Shown here piece by piece: positions 6,210 to 15,257 of a stretch of 15,257 nucleotides of DNA (position 1 is the stretch's first letter; every line of letters begins with the position of its first letter). The stretch covers positions 2,632-17,888 of the forward strand of contig FLMG01000173.1 in assembly GCA_900088475.1 (NCBI GenBank). The letters run 5' to 3'. The notes below the pieces were generated by a model, which had not been told where the DNA came from, did no database searches, and was given only the letters and a program-made list of their open reading frames with translations. The DNA comes from Hyphochytrium catenoides (taxonomy: Eukaryota; Sar; Hyphochytriomycetes; Hyphochytriales; Hyphochytriaceae). The position numbers and the translations under genes are program-made.

Positions 6210-9200
6210 CTAGTCCACAACCTTGATCATCTTGGCAAATGTCTTCACGGAGACCACAGGAGGTGCTGCAGCTGAAGCAACAGGACCTTCGAGAGGCGCG
6301 GAGCCGGTAGCATTTGAAGAGGTGGAAGAGGGAAGAGAAAGAGAAGTGTCTTCTACAAGCTGCTGAATCGTCTTTGAGGGCACGTGACTGCCTTGACAGC
6401 AGTGTCTCAGCAGCTTGCTGAACTCCAAGAGAGACTGAGACACAAAAAGAGAGAGAGAATTAGAGAGCAAGTGAGAGATAAAAAGAGAGAGAGAATAAGA
6501 GAGCAAGTGAGAGAAAGAAGATAGTTGATTAGTCCGAGCTCAAGAGAACTGGGCAGACGGATCCCGGAAGAGACTGACATGTCCATAGGCGGGATCATGA
6601 GAGAGGAAGGAGCGATCTTGGAAGAGGACAGCGATGTATTTGTCTGCTTCTTCTTACCAGTTCCCCATCTTTCGCCTGGTTGAACTTGGTATACAGATCC
6701 ACCTGAAAGGGGAGAAAGAGATTAGGAAAAGTCATCCAGGAAGGAGAGAGAGATGCGATGCTTGTTCTCGAGAGTAGAGTGAAGAAAGCGACAGGCCAGG
6801 GTTCTGAGGGCGAAGGATCAAGGAAAGAGGGGACAGTCCGAGGGTTGACCCGAGACACAGCGAGAAGAGAGACTGCAAGAGATAAATTTGAAAGAGAGGC
6901 AATAAAAGACAGCAGAAACCATTCCGACAGAGACACGTAACACGTAACAGAGAGGGAGACAGGAAGAAAGGAGAAACGAAGGACCGCGCCGAAGAGAGGC
7001 ACAAAACAGAGAGAGAAAGAGAGGTAGAGAGAGGTGGATGTCAATGTTACGAGATGTGCGGCATGCTGGACAAGCTGTTGGTCCCAGGTTTGGAGGAGAA
7101 GTTCGAGGAAGGAGTCTCCCTGCACAACGGAGTAGTCGCTCTCCGCCTCTTCCAGGACAGAAGTAGGGGAAGGGGCTTTAACCGAGAAGAAGGCAGGAGA
7201 AAGCGGGCAAAAGATGAGCGATACACCCTCATCAAGGTCACCGGGAATGAAGTGAAGAACGCGGCTTCAAGTATATGAAAGGGTGAAAATAAGGAAGAGA
7301 GCGAGAGAGAGAGTGAGAGAGGAAGGAGGCGAGGGACAGAGAAGTCTGAACTGAAAATCAGGGCTGATAAACACACGTCAAAGCCAACTAAAGTAGGTAA
7401 GAAACGGAAAGAAGAGAATGATTATAAAAAAAAAGAGCCTATCGTCCCGTTGGCTGTCCTTACCGCTTTCCGCCAGCGCTGTTGCCTTGGGCTTGCTCAT
7501 CTGTTGCACTTTGTAAAGCAACTCCGCGCGTAGGAAAGGCTGTACGAAGTATTGGCGAGCCACTTCGCGACGCGACGAACCCGTCCCAGAGGAAAAGGAA
7601 GAGAGAGAGAAGTCCTCCTTCCCTCTTCGTCTTCTCTCCTCGGCGCGGAGGCTTTGTAGCCCTGTGGCCTCTGGCATGACGGTATGGATAACCTGAGCAA
7701 GAGAAGCAGATAGGGGGAGGGAGAGAGGGAAATAAGCGAATCAGAGATGACAAGAAGGATGAAAGTCTGTTGATGGTCCTACTTCAAACAACAAAGAGTG
7801 ACAAGAACTCTGTCTTCCTCTTTCAAGTCACGGGAGATAAGAAAGAGAGACAAAAAGAAAGACACAAAGGAAAGAGAATGCAGAGAGTGAGAGAGGGAGC
7901 AGAGGAAAAGAGGAAGCGGAGAACAAACAAAGAGAAAGAGGAGAGAGAGAGTGAGCGAAAGAGAAAGGAGGGAGAGGAAGAGAGAAGAATGCAGGAGCTG
8001 GGGGAGGGGCGACCTTCATAATCATGTGCAAGGGATAGTAAGAAGCCTTCTCGGAATCCATGAACTTCTCTTTGACGAAAGCGCGAGGAAGGAGCTGCCG
8101 AGAAAGAGAGCAACAGAAAAAGGGTGTCAGCCATAAGAAAGCGGTATGCCTCATAGCCAGATCCTCACAAGAGAGCAATATAACTCAAAAGCGGGACCTG
8201 CGAACGAAGAAAAGGCGAGACAGAAAGAGAGAAACCAAGAGAAAGGGAGAAGGAGAGAGGAAGCCGAAAAAAAAAGAAAAAGAGGGAGAAAAGAGGTCAG
8301 AGAAAGGAGAGACTGAGAGATCTAAAGGTGTCTTCTGGTTGGGAGGAGGAGAGAGATTCACCAAGAGAGACAGAAAGAGGAAAGAAAAAGGCGTTTGAAG
8401 AGAGAGAGACACAGCTCCTCTCCCTCCCAGGTTACATGATAACAGAAGGGGAAGGTCAAGAGTCCAGGAGACAGGCAAAAGTGCCCACTTACCTGTCCAA
8501 TAAGCTCCAAGAAGAGGTCACACCGTTCCTCGTCAAAGGACATGGGATCTAAGGCCTTTAAAGGGGCAAGGAAGGCCAGGATCAAGATGGAGTTAAAGCG
8601 GAACAGGCCAGGAGACAGACCGCACAGCGCAGGAAAAGAGAGAGGGAGAGAGAGAGACAGACCGACAGACGGATAGAGAGAGAAGAGAGCCGGTAGAATA
8701 TGAAGATTGGGGAGAGAGGAAAAGATGGGAGAAGAAAAGGCAGACGAACGAAAGAAGCGAGAGGCAGGTAAAAGGGGCGGGGCCGGGATAAGAGACAGAA
8801 GAGGGAAAAAGAGAGAGAAAACTCCATACAAAAAGGAGAGCGCGAGCGATAAACAGAAAGAGATTTCGAGGAGAGGACACACCCCAATGAGCCTGCCAAA
8901 GGTCCTAACCCTGACGCTGTTTGCGTGGAAAGTCTCCACCGCCCCCAGAACGCCTCTCAAGTGCTCTACTGAGAGACTCTCCAATCCGTAACGAGTCACA
9001 ATCTGTCGCCTGAGACACAAGAGAGAAGGAGACAGGAAGACAAGGGTTAAGCGACGACAAAGAGAAGAGACAAGAGTAGCAGCAACCTCAGGTATGGAAG
9101 GGATTGTGGGAACAGACGATATGCAAGATTGTTTACCGTCAACGAGAGAGAGAGTGTGAGAGTGAGTGAGAGGATTGGAAGAGAGGGAGAAAGAGAAGGG

Positions 9201-9964
9201 GGAAGAGAGAGAGGGAGAGAGAGAATAAAAGAACGAAGGAGATGGTGCTACTTACTAAAACACAGAGAGAGAGAGAGCAAAATAGGAAAGATGCTAGGGA
9301 AAAGGGTAGCGACGGCTTCAGAAGAGCGATAAGAAGAGAGAGAGAGATACCTGAAGAAAGATGGGAAAGCTTCTCTTGCTCGGCCGTTTAGGTCATCAAC
9401 ATCATCGGCACATATCTTTTTCTGGTACAGATCGCCGATGAAGGCGTATAACTGGGAGAGAGTCTTCTCTTGCTGTGAATAAATAAAGACAGGGTTGAAG
9501 AGAGAGAGAGAGGTATGAGGAGAGAGAAGCTAGAGATGGAAGAAGAGAGCGGAGAAGGTAAAGGAGAGAAGGAAGAGAGGAAATAGACAGCAAGAGAACG
9601 ATGAAGGGAGAGGTCTCTCTCCTACCCTAGGTCCTTCACGAGAGAAGTCTGCTCCCCAGAAGTTAATGACGCCGTCACCTCCCCTTAAAGCTATGAGAGG
9701 CGCCCGGGGCCGAATGTTTTTCGGGGCTTTGAGAGCAAAGGAATCTACCGTTGTGGCCGTCAGGGGACGGGCGTACTCCTCTCTCCCTCTCTCTTCTCTT
9801 TTTTTCCTCTCGGCTTTAGAGGTTGGACTTCTTAGGGGATACTGATAGCGCCGGTGGATACGGAGTACTGCAGGTACAAATTCAGAGAAAGAGGAGGGGA
9901 GGGAGGACGAGAGAGAAGAGGACGAAGAGAAGAGAGAGAGAGAGACACAGAGAGAGATGGAGAG

Positions 9965-10003
<39 letters not shown>

Positions 10004-13000
10004 AGGGAGAGAGGAACAGAAAAAGGGTTCGAAAAGAACTGTCAAAATAAAGTCTTTCTTCCTTTCCTGCGCTTCCCTAGAGCACCTGCCCCCCGCAATT
10101 CTCTTCCCTCTATCTTTTCATCCCGTCTCTCTCTTTCTGTTCTCTGGGTCTCTTTAACTCTTCCTCTAATGTCATAGACAGTTCACAGTCTCTTCCACAT
10201 TCTTTTTCTCTCTCCTGGATTTACCTGTTCCTGTTGCTTGGTCGATCTCCTCTATAACTTCCACGACCTCTTCTCTCTCTCTTCTCTCCTTGAGAGCCTC
10301 TGCGCTTTGGCTCCCAGAGCCTGACGCAGGTTCCTCAGTTCTCTTCTGTTCTGTTGATGTTGCTCTGGCGCTGGCGGAAGAGAGACCCTCTTTCTCTCTC
10401 TCTTTCTCATCCTCACGTCTCTCTCTCCTATACTGAATCTTTCTATGGACGGATTGTTCGTCTCCTTCCTGCGCTGGATAGTTCTTCCCTAGGTCCGACT
10501 CACTATTCTGTCTCCGGAGGAGGGAGGATGAAGTGGCAGACTCCTCTACTACTGTGCCTGTGCGGGTGAGAGAGAGACAGAGGGAGAGAGAGAGAGAGGG
10601 AGGGAGAATAACAGAAGAGAATAGTAATAAAGAGAAAAGAGAGGAAGGGAGAGAGAGTAACAGAAGAGAAAAATGGAGAGGAAAGAGAGAAAAAGAGAGA
10701 GAAAATGAGAATGGAGAGAGAGAGTGAAAGCGGTAAGTCAAGAGGGGAACGGAGGCTGCTCTTCCACAGCTCGCTCTTTCTCCCGGTAGAACTTATCTCT
10801 CTCTCTCCCCCTCTCTCTTTCTTTCTCTCTCGTCATCTCTCTCCCCTAACGTATCCGTTTTACTGACCTGCAGGCTGGAGTCCTATGTCCTCCTTGGAGG
10901 AGGATTCGATGCTAGAGAGAGAGTTGCTTCGTCTTAAGGCAGAAGAGGCAGACTGAGGTCTTTGTCGTCTTTCCTTTCTCCTCTTCTCCATCACACCTCG
11001 GATTTGGTCTCTCTCTTCCCTCTCTAATTGAGCAATCTCCTTTCTTGCAGGATACATCTCCCTTCCTGTCTTTCTACTGTCTATTCCTGGAGAGAGAGAC
11101 TCTGCAGAAAGAGAGACACCGTCTTTCTTTGTCCTGCTCGTTGATCCCTGAAGAGAGGAATCTTGTTTCTCATCTCCCGTTCTCTCCCCATTGCGACGGT
11201 AAACAGACGAGCCTGGCAGAAGAGAGACAGAGGAGGTTGCTGTTTCCTCTCTCTCTTTTTCTGCTTTTCTTCTATTAAGCTCACTTCTCCCGTTACCCTT
11301 AGATCTCCAGGCTGCACCCTTGGGAGACTGCGGGCTAGTTCGTCCCTTCCCTGTGCTCTCCTGGGCTTCCCCTTCTTCTGTCTCTCTCCTTTCCTTGACC
11401 TCCACATTCTCTCTCTCTTCTGCCATTTTGTCAAGGCGACGCGCTGTCACTATCCGGGGCTGACTGGACTGCCGTCTAGTAAGGAAGGAAGGCCGGGGCT
11501 GCGAAGATTCTGGCACTATTGGCGCTAGAGAGAAGAGAGAGAGAGCGAAAGCACGAGAGAGAATGAGCACGAGAGAGAGAGAGAGAGAGAGGAAGAGGCC
11601 GTCCCGAAAATGATTGATATAGAAGGAAACAAAATTCATGGAAAGGAGGGAGAAGAGAAGAGACAAAGGGATAAACTGGACGGACAGGTCCCTGTCACAG
11701 CAAAGACAGAGAGAGAGAGAGAGAGAAAGAGAGAAAAGAGCTGGAATGGAGAGAAACAAAGAGAGACAAAAGAGGTTTTCCTGCTCACCTTGTTCCCTCT
11801 GATCTTGCTCTATTGCTGGTTCATCTTCTCCTTCGGATGACTCCTCTGCCTCTTCTTCGTCATCTCTCTGGGCAGAGTTGTCGAAGAGCTGCATCTTCTC
11901 TTCCAGCTCTTCCACTTCCTCTGCCAACGTTTTCTTCCTTCCTCTCGTCTCCCTATGAAGAGGATGGGCCCCGGACCTCTCTCTCTCTATGTCTCTCTCC
12001 ACCAGCAATGGCTTTTCTACCCGGTCTTGGTCTTCTCCGTCTCTCCCAAAATCTTCTTCTCTCGCCACGTCCTCCTCTCGTCCAGCTTGCTCTTCCGCTC
12101 TCTCTCTCTCCTTCTCGCTGGTTCTTCCTTCCTTTGCTGCCTTGTGGCTACCCTCAGACATCCTTGCGCTTCCTCTGCTTTCTGGACGTTCTTGCTTATC
12201 TTCTTCCTTCTCTCCACGGGGGAAGGGTTGTTTGCTTTTCTCTTCCTTCTCTTCCCCTAACAGAGTCTCTTTCCTCTCTTCTAATCCCTCTTCTCTCTTC
12301 TCTAGGGGCTTTTCCTCTCTCTTCTCCTCTAGCGGCTCCTCTTCATTTTTCTGCTCATCTCCCGTGGACTGTCGCTGCTGCTCCATCTCTCTCAAGCTTA
12401 TTCTCTGACCTGCAACCGCAGCATCCAAACTTTCATCTTCTCCGCCTCTCTGAGTGAGTTTCTCTCTTCCACTAATGAGAGAGAAAGAAGAGAGAGATGC
12501 AAGGAGAGAAGGTTCTGCCGAAGGAAGCGAAGAAGAAAGAGGCACCATGGACCTCGAAGAAGAAGAGAGAGCAAGAGAGAGAGAGCGATGTGAAGAAGAA
12601 GGAGAAGACGAGAGCAATGACGCAGAAGAGAGAGAGACAGGAAAGGAAGAGACTTGTGTTCCCTTCGTCTTCGCCTTCACTCTCTCAGTATTGGTCCCGA
12701 CACTGCGCGCGAGAAGGGGAAAGAATGGTGCCTCTCCCTCTTTCAACAGCTCTTCCTCGAAAGTCAGCAGCGCCCCAAGCTGTTTGCCACTCCCTCTAGA
12801 AACAGTGAGAAGACTTAAGGCTCTCTCTTTCTCTCTTTTGGCAAGCACTTGCACGCTCTCTTCTTCCGCTCTTGCTTGATGGTCCATTGTTTCCTTTGCT
12901 GTTGCACCTGCGGCGTCCGTAGTCTCACTTGAAGGAGAGAGAGGAGCATGCACTGGTCTTTCTCTTTCTAGCCCGCCACCCAGGGCAGAGGATGGGATAG

Positions 13001-13706
13001 CACCAGAGGACGGGAGAGTGGAAGGGAGAGAAGGACTGGGAAGAGATGGAGAGGACGATGAGGAGGAGAGTCTCTCTCTTTCCGCTGTCACTTGCGGCAC
13101 TGGGTGTATCTGTGCGCCGCCGGCAGCAGGGTCCTGCTTCTCTTTGACCTCTTGCTGCCCTGCGAGACCTTCCCCTGCCTGTGGCAAGCCCTTGGTAGGG
13201 AGACACAGTGAGAGAGAAGAGTAAGAGAGAGTGCGTGAGAAAGAGAGAAGGACGAGGAGAGGCTGCGTGAGAGGCGAGGTAAGAGAGGGAGAAGAGAACA
13301 AAGGCAGAAAATAAGTAAGAGAGGCTAGAGAAGAAAAGAGAGAGGATAGGAAGGAGGGAGAAGAGAGAGATATCCGAGAAGGCAGGAGTCCTACCCGGTC
13401 CAGGGAAGCCGTGAGAGATTGTGCCGAGGATTGGGACGGTAGAACGGACGGAGAGAGAGGAGAGACCGCGTTTTGCTCCTCTTTCTCCTCCTGACCCGTC
13501 ATTGTTAGCAGCACCTGACGAAGGAAGTGTTCCCACTGGTGGGGAAGATCTGTTTCTTCTTCTTTGTAAGAGGAGAGAGACAGTGATAGGATGTCCTTCA
13601 ACGCAAGGGGATGAACGGGAGAGGCAGAAGAAGAAGAAGAGAGGAATCTTCGGATCTCCGTTTCTGGCAGCCCTTGGGCCGGCTCTGAAGCAAGAGGTTA
13701 AATAAG

Positions 13707-13762
<56 letters not shown>

Positions 13763-15005
13763 GAGAGAAGAGAGAAGGGGAGAAGAGAGGGAGAGAGAGA
13801 GAAGGAGACAGGAAGAGTTAGAGTATGACTTAGAGCATCATGCTATGCCTCAACCTCAGTATTGCAAAAGGAAAGTCCAATTCTTGTTCTTGTACGAGTA
13901 GAGGCAGGAATGGGATGAAAGGAAAGAGGAGAGAAACAACAAGGTTTAAGGCAGTCAGACATACTCTTTCTCTCTCTCCCTTTCTCCTCGCTAAAAAGAA
14001 TTAAGAGAAACAGGGAAAGAGTTCTAGTCTGTTGCTTCTCCTTTTCCTTACCATGAATCATCCGCGATTCTTTCTTTCGAAGCTTCCTGCTTTCTTCCTC
14101 TCCGCTCGGCTGGCCGCTAGGTTATAAAGGCAGGAGAGACAGGAGAGACACAATACCAGCGATGACAGAAGGTCAGGGAGGGCCGAGAGCATAGAGAACG
14201 GGAAGGTCTCACTGACAAGGACTTCTCTCTCTTTCTCTTGCTCTGTGTCTCCCTCTGCCTCTCTCGCTTTTCTAAGTTTTCCTCTCTCATTTTCCCTCTC
14301 TCCTCTCTGTTTCTCCCTCCCTCGCTCTCGAGTCTGGTCCAACAAGGCAGATCTCGTTCCATCAGTTCGTTACCTTGCTGGCGTCTGCCGCCAAATCTCC
14401 GACTTTCTCTTCTCTTCTTTTCCTGATAGCACCGACACTCGTCGCCTTGACGCCCTCCCTCCATCCTCACTTCCCTTCTTCAACAGCTTCCTCTCTTTCT
14501 CAACGTCTTGCTCTTCCTCTCCGTTATGCTCTCCCTCGAGCGCCGGACGGGAGGATAGTGCTCCTGATACCCTAGATTTAGAGCTGAGGGAGGAGCGTGA
14601 AGAGAGAGCCTCGGTCTTGTCCTCTCTCTCCTCCTTCTCCACGTTCTCTCCCGCAATCTTGCTCCTTTTGGAAGAAGACTTGGAGATGGCGCTTCCTCTT
14701 TTCCCTTTCTTGCTCCCAATGCTCTCTCTTCTCTCTCGGAAGGAGGGAAGTGTAGAGTCTTGCTCCCTTTCTTCCTGGATTTGTCCAGCGGATTCCTCAC
14801 TGTCTCTCTCGGCGTCTTTTTTCTGAGGATCAGTTCTCTTACTATCCTCTTGTTCGTCAGAGGGACTAGAGGTTGGGACGGGCTCTCCAGCTGCTTCTTC
14901 GACTTTTCTCTCTCCTGCTTCGGTAGAAAAGATAGCAACTTTAGAGCGTCCGTGCTGAGATCCGTGTCTCTCTTTCTCTCTCTCAGGCCTTTTTTCGAGT
15001 GTCAT
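6210..15005 (-). CDS. Large 15-exon EF-hand protein, 1,545 aa, disordered N-terminus
   Basis: Exons (minus): 15005-14374, 14116-14052, 13684-13395, 13190-11789, 11524-10868, 10557-10225, 9867-9626, 9472-9351, 9009-8883, 8555-8493, 8094-8014, 7692-7464, 7175-7051, 6702-6658 and 6434-6210. All 14 junctions are GT-AG and keep phase; the exons total 4,638 nt, ending in TAG. Residues 1-1126 are mostly E/K/R/S-rich and probably disordered, with short order-prone parts: PETEIRRFLS and HQWEHFLRQVLL in exon 3, a coiled segment AEEVEELEEKMQLF near 752-765, and basophilic-kinase-like RRSNS (994-998) and RRQNS (1030-1034). Residues 1127-1545 look folded: ALRGGDGVINFWGADF; LSQLYAFIGDLYQKKICADD; RYGLESLSVEHLRGVLGAVE; ALDPMSFDEERCDLFLELIG. 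An EF-hand spans exons 14/15, loop NQAKDGELSLLE (1464-1475): Gly6, Leu8 and Glu12 are kept, but position 1 is Asn and position 3 Ala, so calcium binding is doubtful. A cytoskeletal or flagellar role is only a guess. Exons 1 and 11 have the least certain edges. Confidence 0.75.
6658..6702 (-). other. 45-nt exon carrying first half of the EF-hand
   Basis: Exon 14 of the large gene encodes VDLYTKFNQAKDGEL between acceptor CCTTTCAG and donor CTG/GTAAGA, phase 0 on both sides. Joined to exon 15 (SLLEFSKLLRHC) it makes a helix-loop-helix matching the EF-hand pattern. The intron falls after loop position 8. Completion of this motif across the junction is strong independent support for both splice sites. 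Confidence 0.8.
6703..7050 (-). other. Intron 13: 348 bases, 3n and stop-free
   Basis: The intron runs from donor GTAACA after exon 13 to acceptor CCCCTTTCAG before exon 14. It is 116 codons long and open in the frame of both flanking exons. If retained it would insert a hydrophobic Ser/Leu/Phe-rich segment (for example SEWFLLSFIASLSNLSLAVS) just before the EF-hand. Confidence 0.6.
9971..9998. repeat. (AG)14 microsatellite in intron 6
   Basis: A perfect run of 14 AG units on +, reading (CT)14 in the transcript of the large minus-strand gene. It lies about 100 bases upstream, in transcript order, of the exon 7 acceptor, inside a longer pyrimidine-rich stretch. Confidence 0.9.
11525..11788 (-). 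other. Intron 4: 264 bases, 3n and stop-free
   Basis: Donor CAAG/GTGAGC and acceptor CTCTCTAG frame an 88-codon intron with no in-frame stop. The single open frame from 13601 to 10860 runs straight through it. Its translation is Leu/Ser/Phe-rich (LFCLSLFLSIPALFSLSLSL), unlike the acidic and basic flanking exons, so it is read as intron. Confidence 0.65.
13191..13394 (-). other. Intron 3: 204 bases, 3n and stop-free
   Basis: Donor CGG/GTAGGA and acceptor CCTACCAAG frame a 68-codon intron, phase 0 on both sides, without an in-frame stop. Its translation (SSPSFLSSLFSSLASLTYFL and onward) is Ser/Leu/Phe-rich and contrasts with the charged exons. Removing it joins LTASLDR to GLPQAGEGLAG. Confidence 0.65.
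13712..13759. repeat. (AG)24 microsatellite at the exon 3 acceptor
   Basis: The longest perfect dinucleotide run in the window, 24 AG units on +. In the transcript it is (CT)24 ending 27 bases before the exon 3 splice site, so it forms much of the polypyrimidine tract of intron 2. Length variation here could affect splicing; that is inference. Confidence 0.95.
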
Positions 15006-15126
15006 CTGCGCCTTCCCTTTTTGAGTCTCTCCCTTCTTCGGCGAATGTCTATCTTTCGCTATTGTTTACTTTCTTTGGTGGACTTTCGCCTTCTTTTCAA
15101 CGGAGGATGTAGGAGGATGTAGCTCT

Positions 15127-15180
15127 CTTCAATGTCTCTCTTTGTCTCCCGCCCTCTCTCTCTCTCTCTCGTTGTTCCAT
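15127..15180 (-). other. 17-codon upstream ORF in the 5' leader
   Basis: ATG at 15180 in the context CCAATGG opens MEQRERERERAGDKERH, then stops with TGA. It lies 122 bases upstream of the modelled start at 15005 and in another frame. If the TATA-like box at 15214-15219 is used, this ATG would be the first in the mRNA and could limit translation of the large protein. It might also be part of an unrecognised first coding exon. Confidence 0.3.
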
Positions 15181-15213
15181 TGGACAACCTTCGTTCAGTC
15201 GCTTTGTCTGCTT

Positions 15214-15219
15214 CTTATA
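15214..15219 (-). promoter_or_regulatory. TATA-like box (TATAAG) upstream of the large gene
   Basis: TATAAG on the minus strand lies about 210 bases upstream of the ATG at 15005, in non-repetitive DNA. A start about 30 bases downstream would fall near 15189. The frame of exon 1 is open upstream of 15005 only to a TAA near 15068, which supports 15005 as first codon unless a spliced exon lies beyond the window. Confidence 0.3.
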
Positions 15220-15257
15220 TTGCGCTTCCTCTCTCTCCTCGTCTCTCAGTCTCCCTC

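Noticed and set aside
6558-6640. Minus-strand stretch MIPPMDMSVSSGIRLPSS as an extra exon in intron 14
   Set aside because: No usable donor follows it, and direct joining of exons 14 and 15 completes an EF-hand, so an insertion here would break the motif.
7178-7264. Upstream extension of exon 13 reading HFIPGDLDEGVSLIFCPLSP
   Set aside because: It looks protein-like, but its only acceptor (TTGAAG at 7265-7266) gives the wrong phase for the exon 12 donor. The TTAAAG acceptor at 7176-7177, preceded by a pyrimidine tract, restores the phase exactly.
10860-13601. A single 913-codon minus-strand ORF
   Set aside because: It runs through two segments (13191-13394 and 11525-11788) with clear donor and acceptor signals and Ser/Leu/Phe composition. 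Splicing joins the charged exons in phase, so it is treated as parts of exons 3-5 plus two introns.

Overview
The window is nuclear DNA of a eukaryote, most likely a unicellular one. The genes have many GT-AG introns, and these introns are pyrimidine-rich on the sense strand (CTCTCT tracts), which gives long GA/CT blocks. There are no bacterial-type operons, RNA genes, CRISPR arrays or recognisable transposons. The stand-alone multi-PDZ protein and the long, disordered, EF-hand-ended protein would suit a stramenopile, alveolate or cryptophyte alga or protist. The sequence alone does not settle the lineage.

Layout from left to right. (1) 1-600: a GACA microsatellite, purine-rich DNA, and a probable terminal exon of a + strand gene (225-500). 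An AATAAA signal (529-534) and a GC-rich 9-bp hairpin (556-579) follow it. (2) 810-3220, minus: a three-exon gene for a 666-residue protein with four PDZ domains, convergent with the + exon. (3) 3371-3900, minus: a weak hypothetical gene whose two reading frames do not join cleanly, with a TATA-like box inside it. (4) About 4000-4900: an uncertain zone with two non-repetitive open stretches on the + strand, separated by a CT/octamer satellite block. (5) 5294-5742, minus: a convincing terminal exon of a charged, partly coiled-coil protein, with unresolved small exons upstream. (6) 6210-15005, minus: the main gene, which I reconstruct as 15 exons and 14 introns, all phase-consistent, encoding 1,545 residues. 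Its first two thirds are disordered and E/K/R/S-rich; the last 430 or so residues look folded and include an EF-hand cut in two by the last intron. (7) 15006-15257: a likely 5' leader with a TATA-like box and a 17-codon upstream ORF.

The most useful results are the exon model of the large gene and the fact that three of its introns (3, 4 and 13) are multiples of three without in-frame stops, so their retention would keep the frame. Another is that the end of the large gene and the start of the next minus-strand exon look like the two halves of a second EF-hand. No clear novel defence or mobile system is visible.
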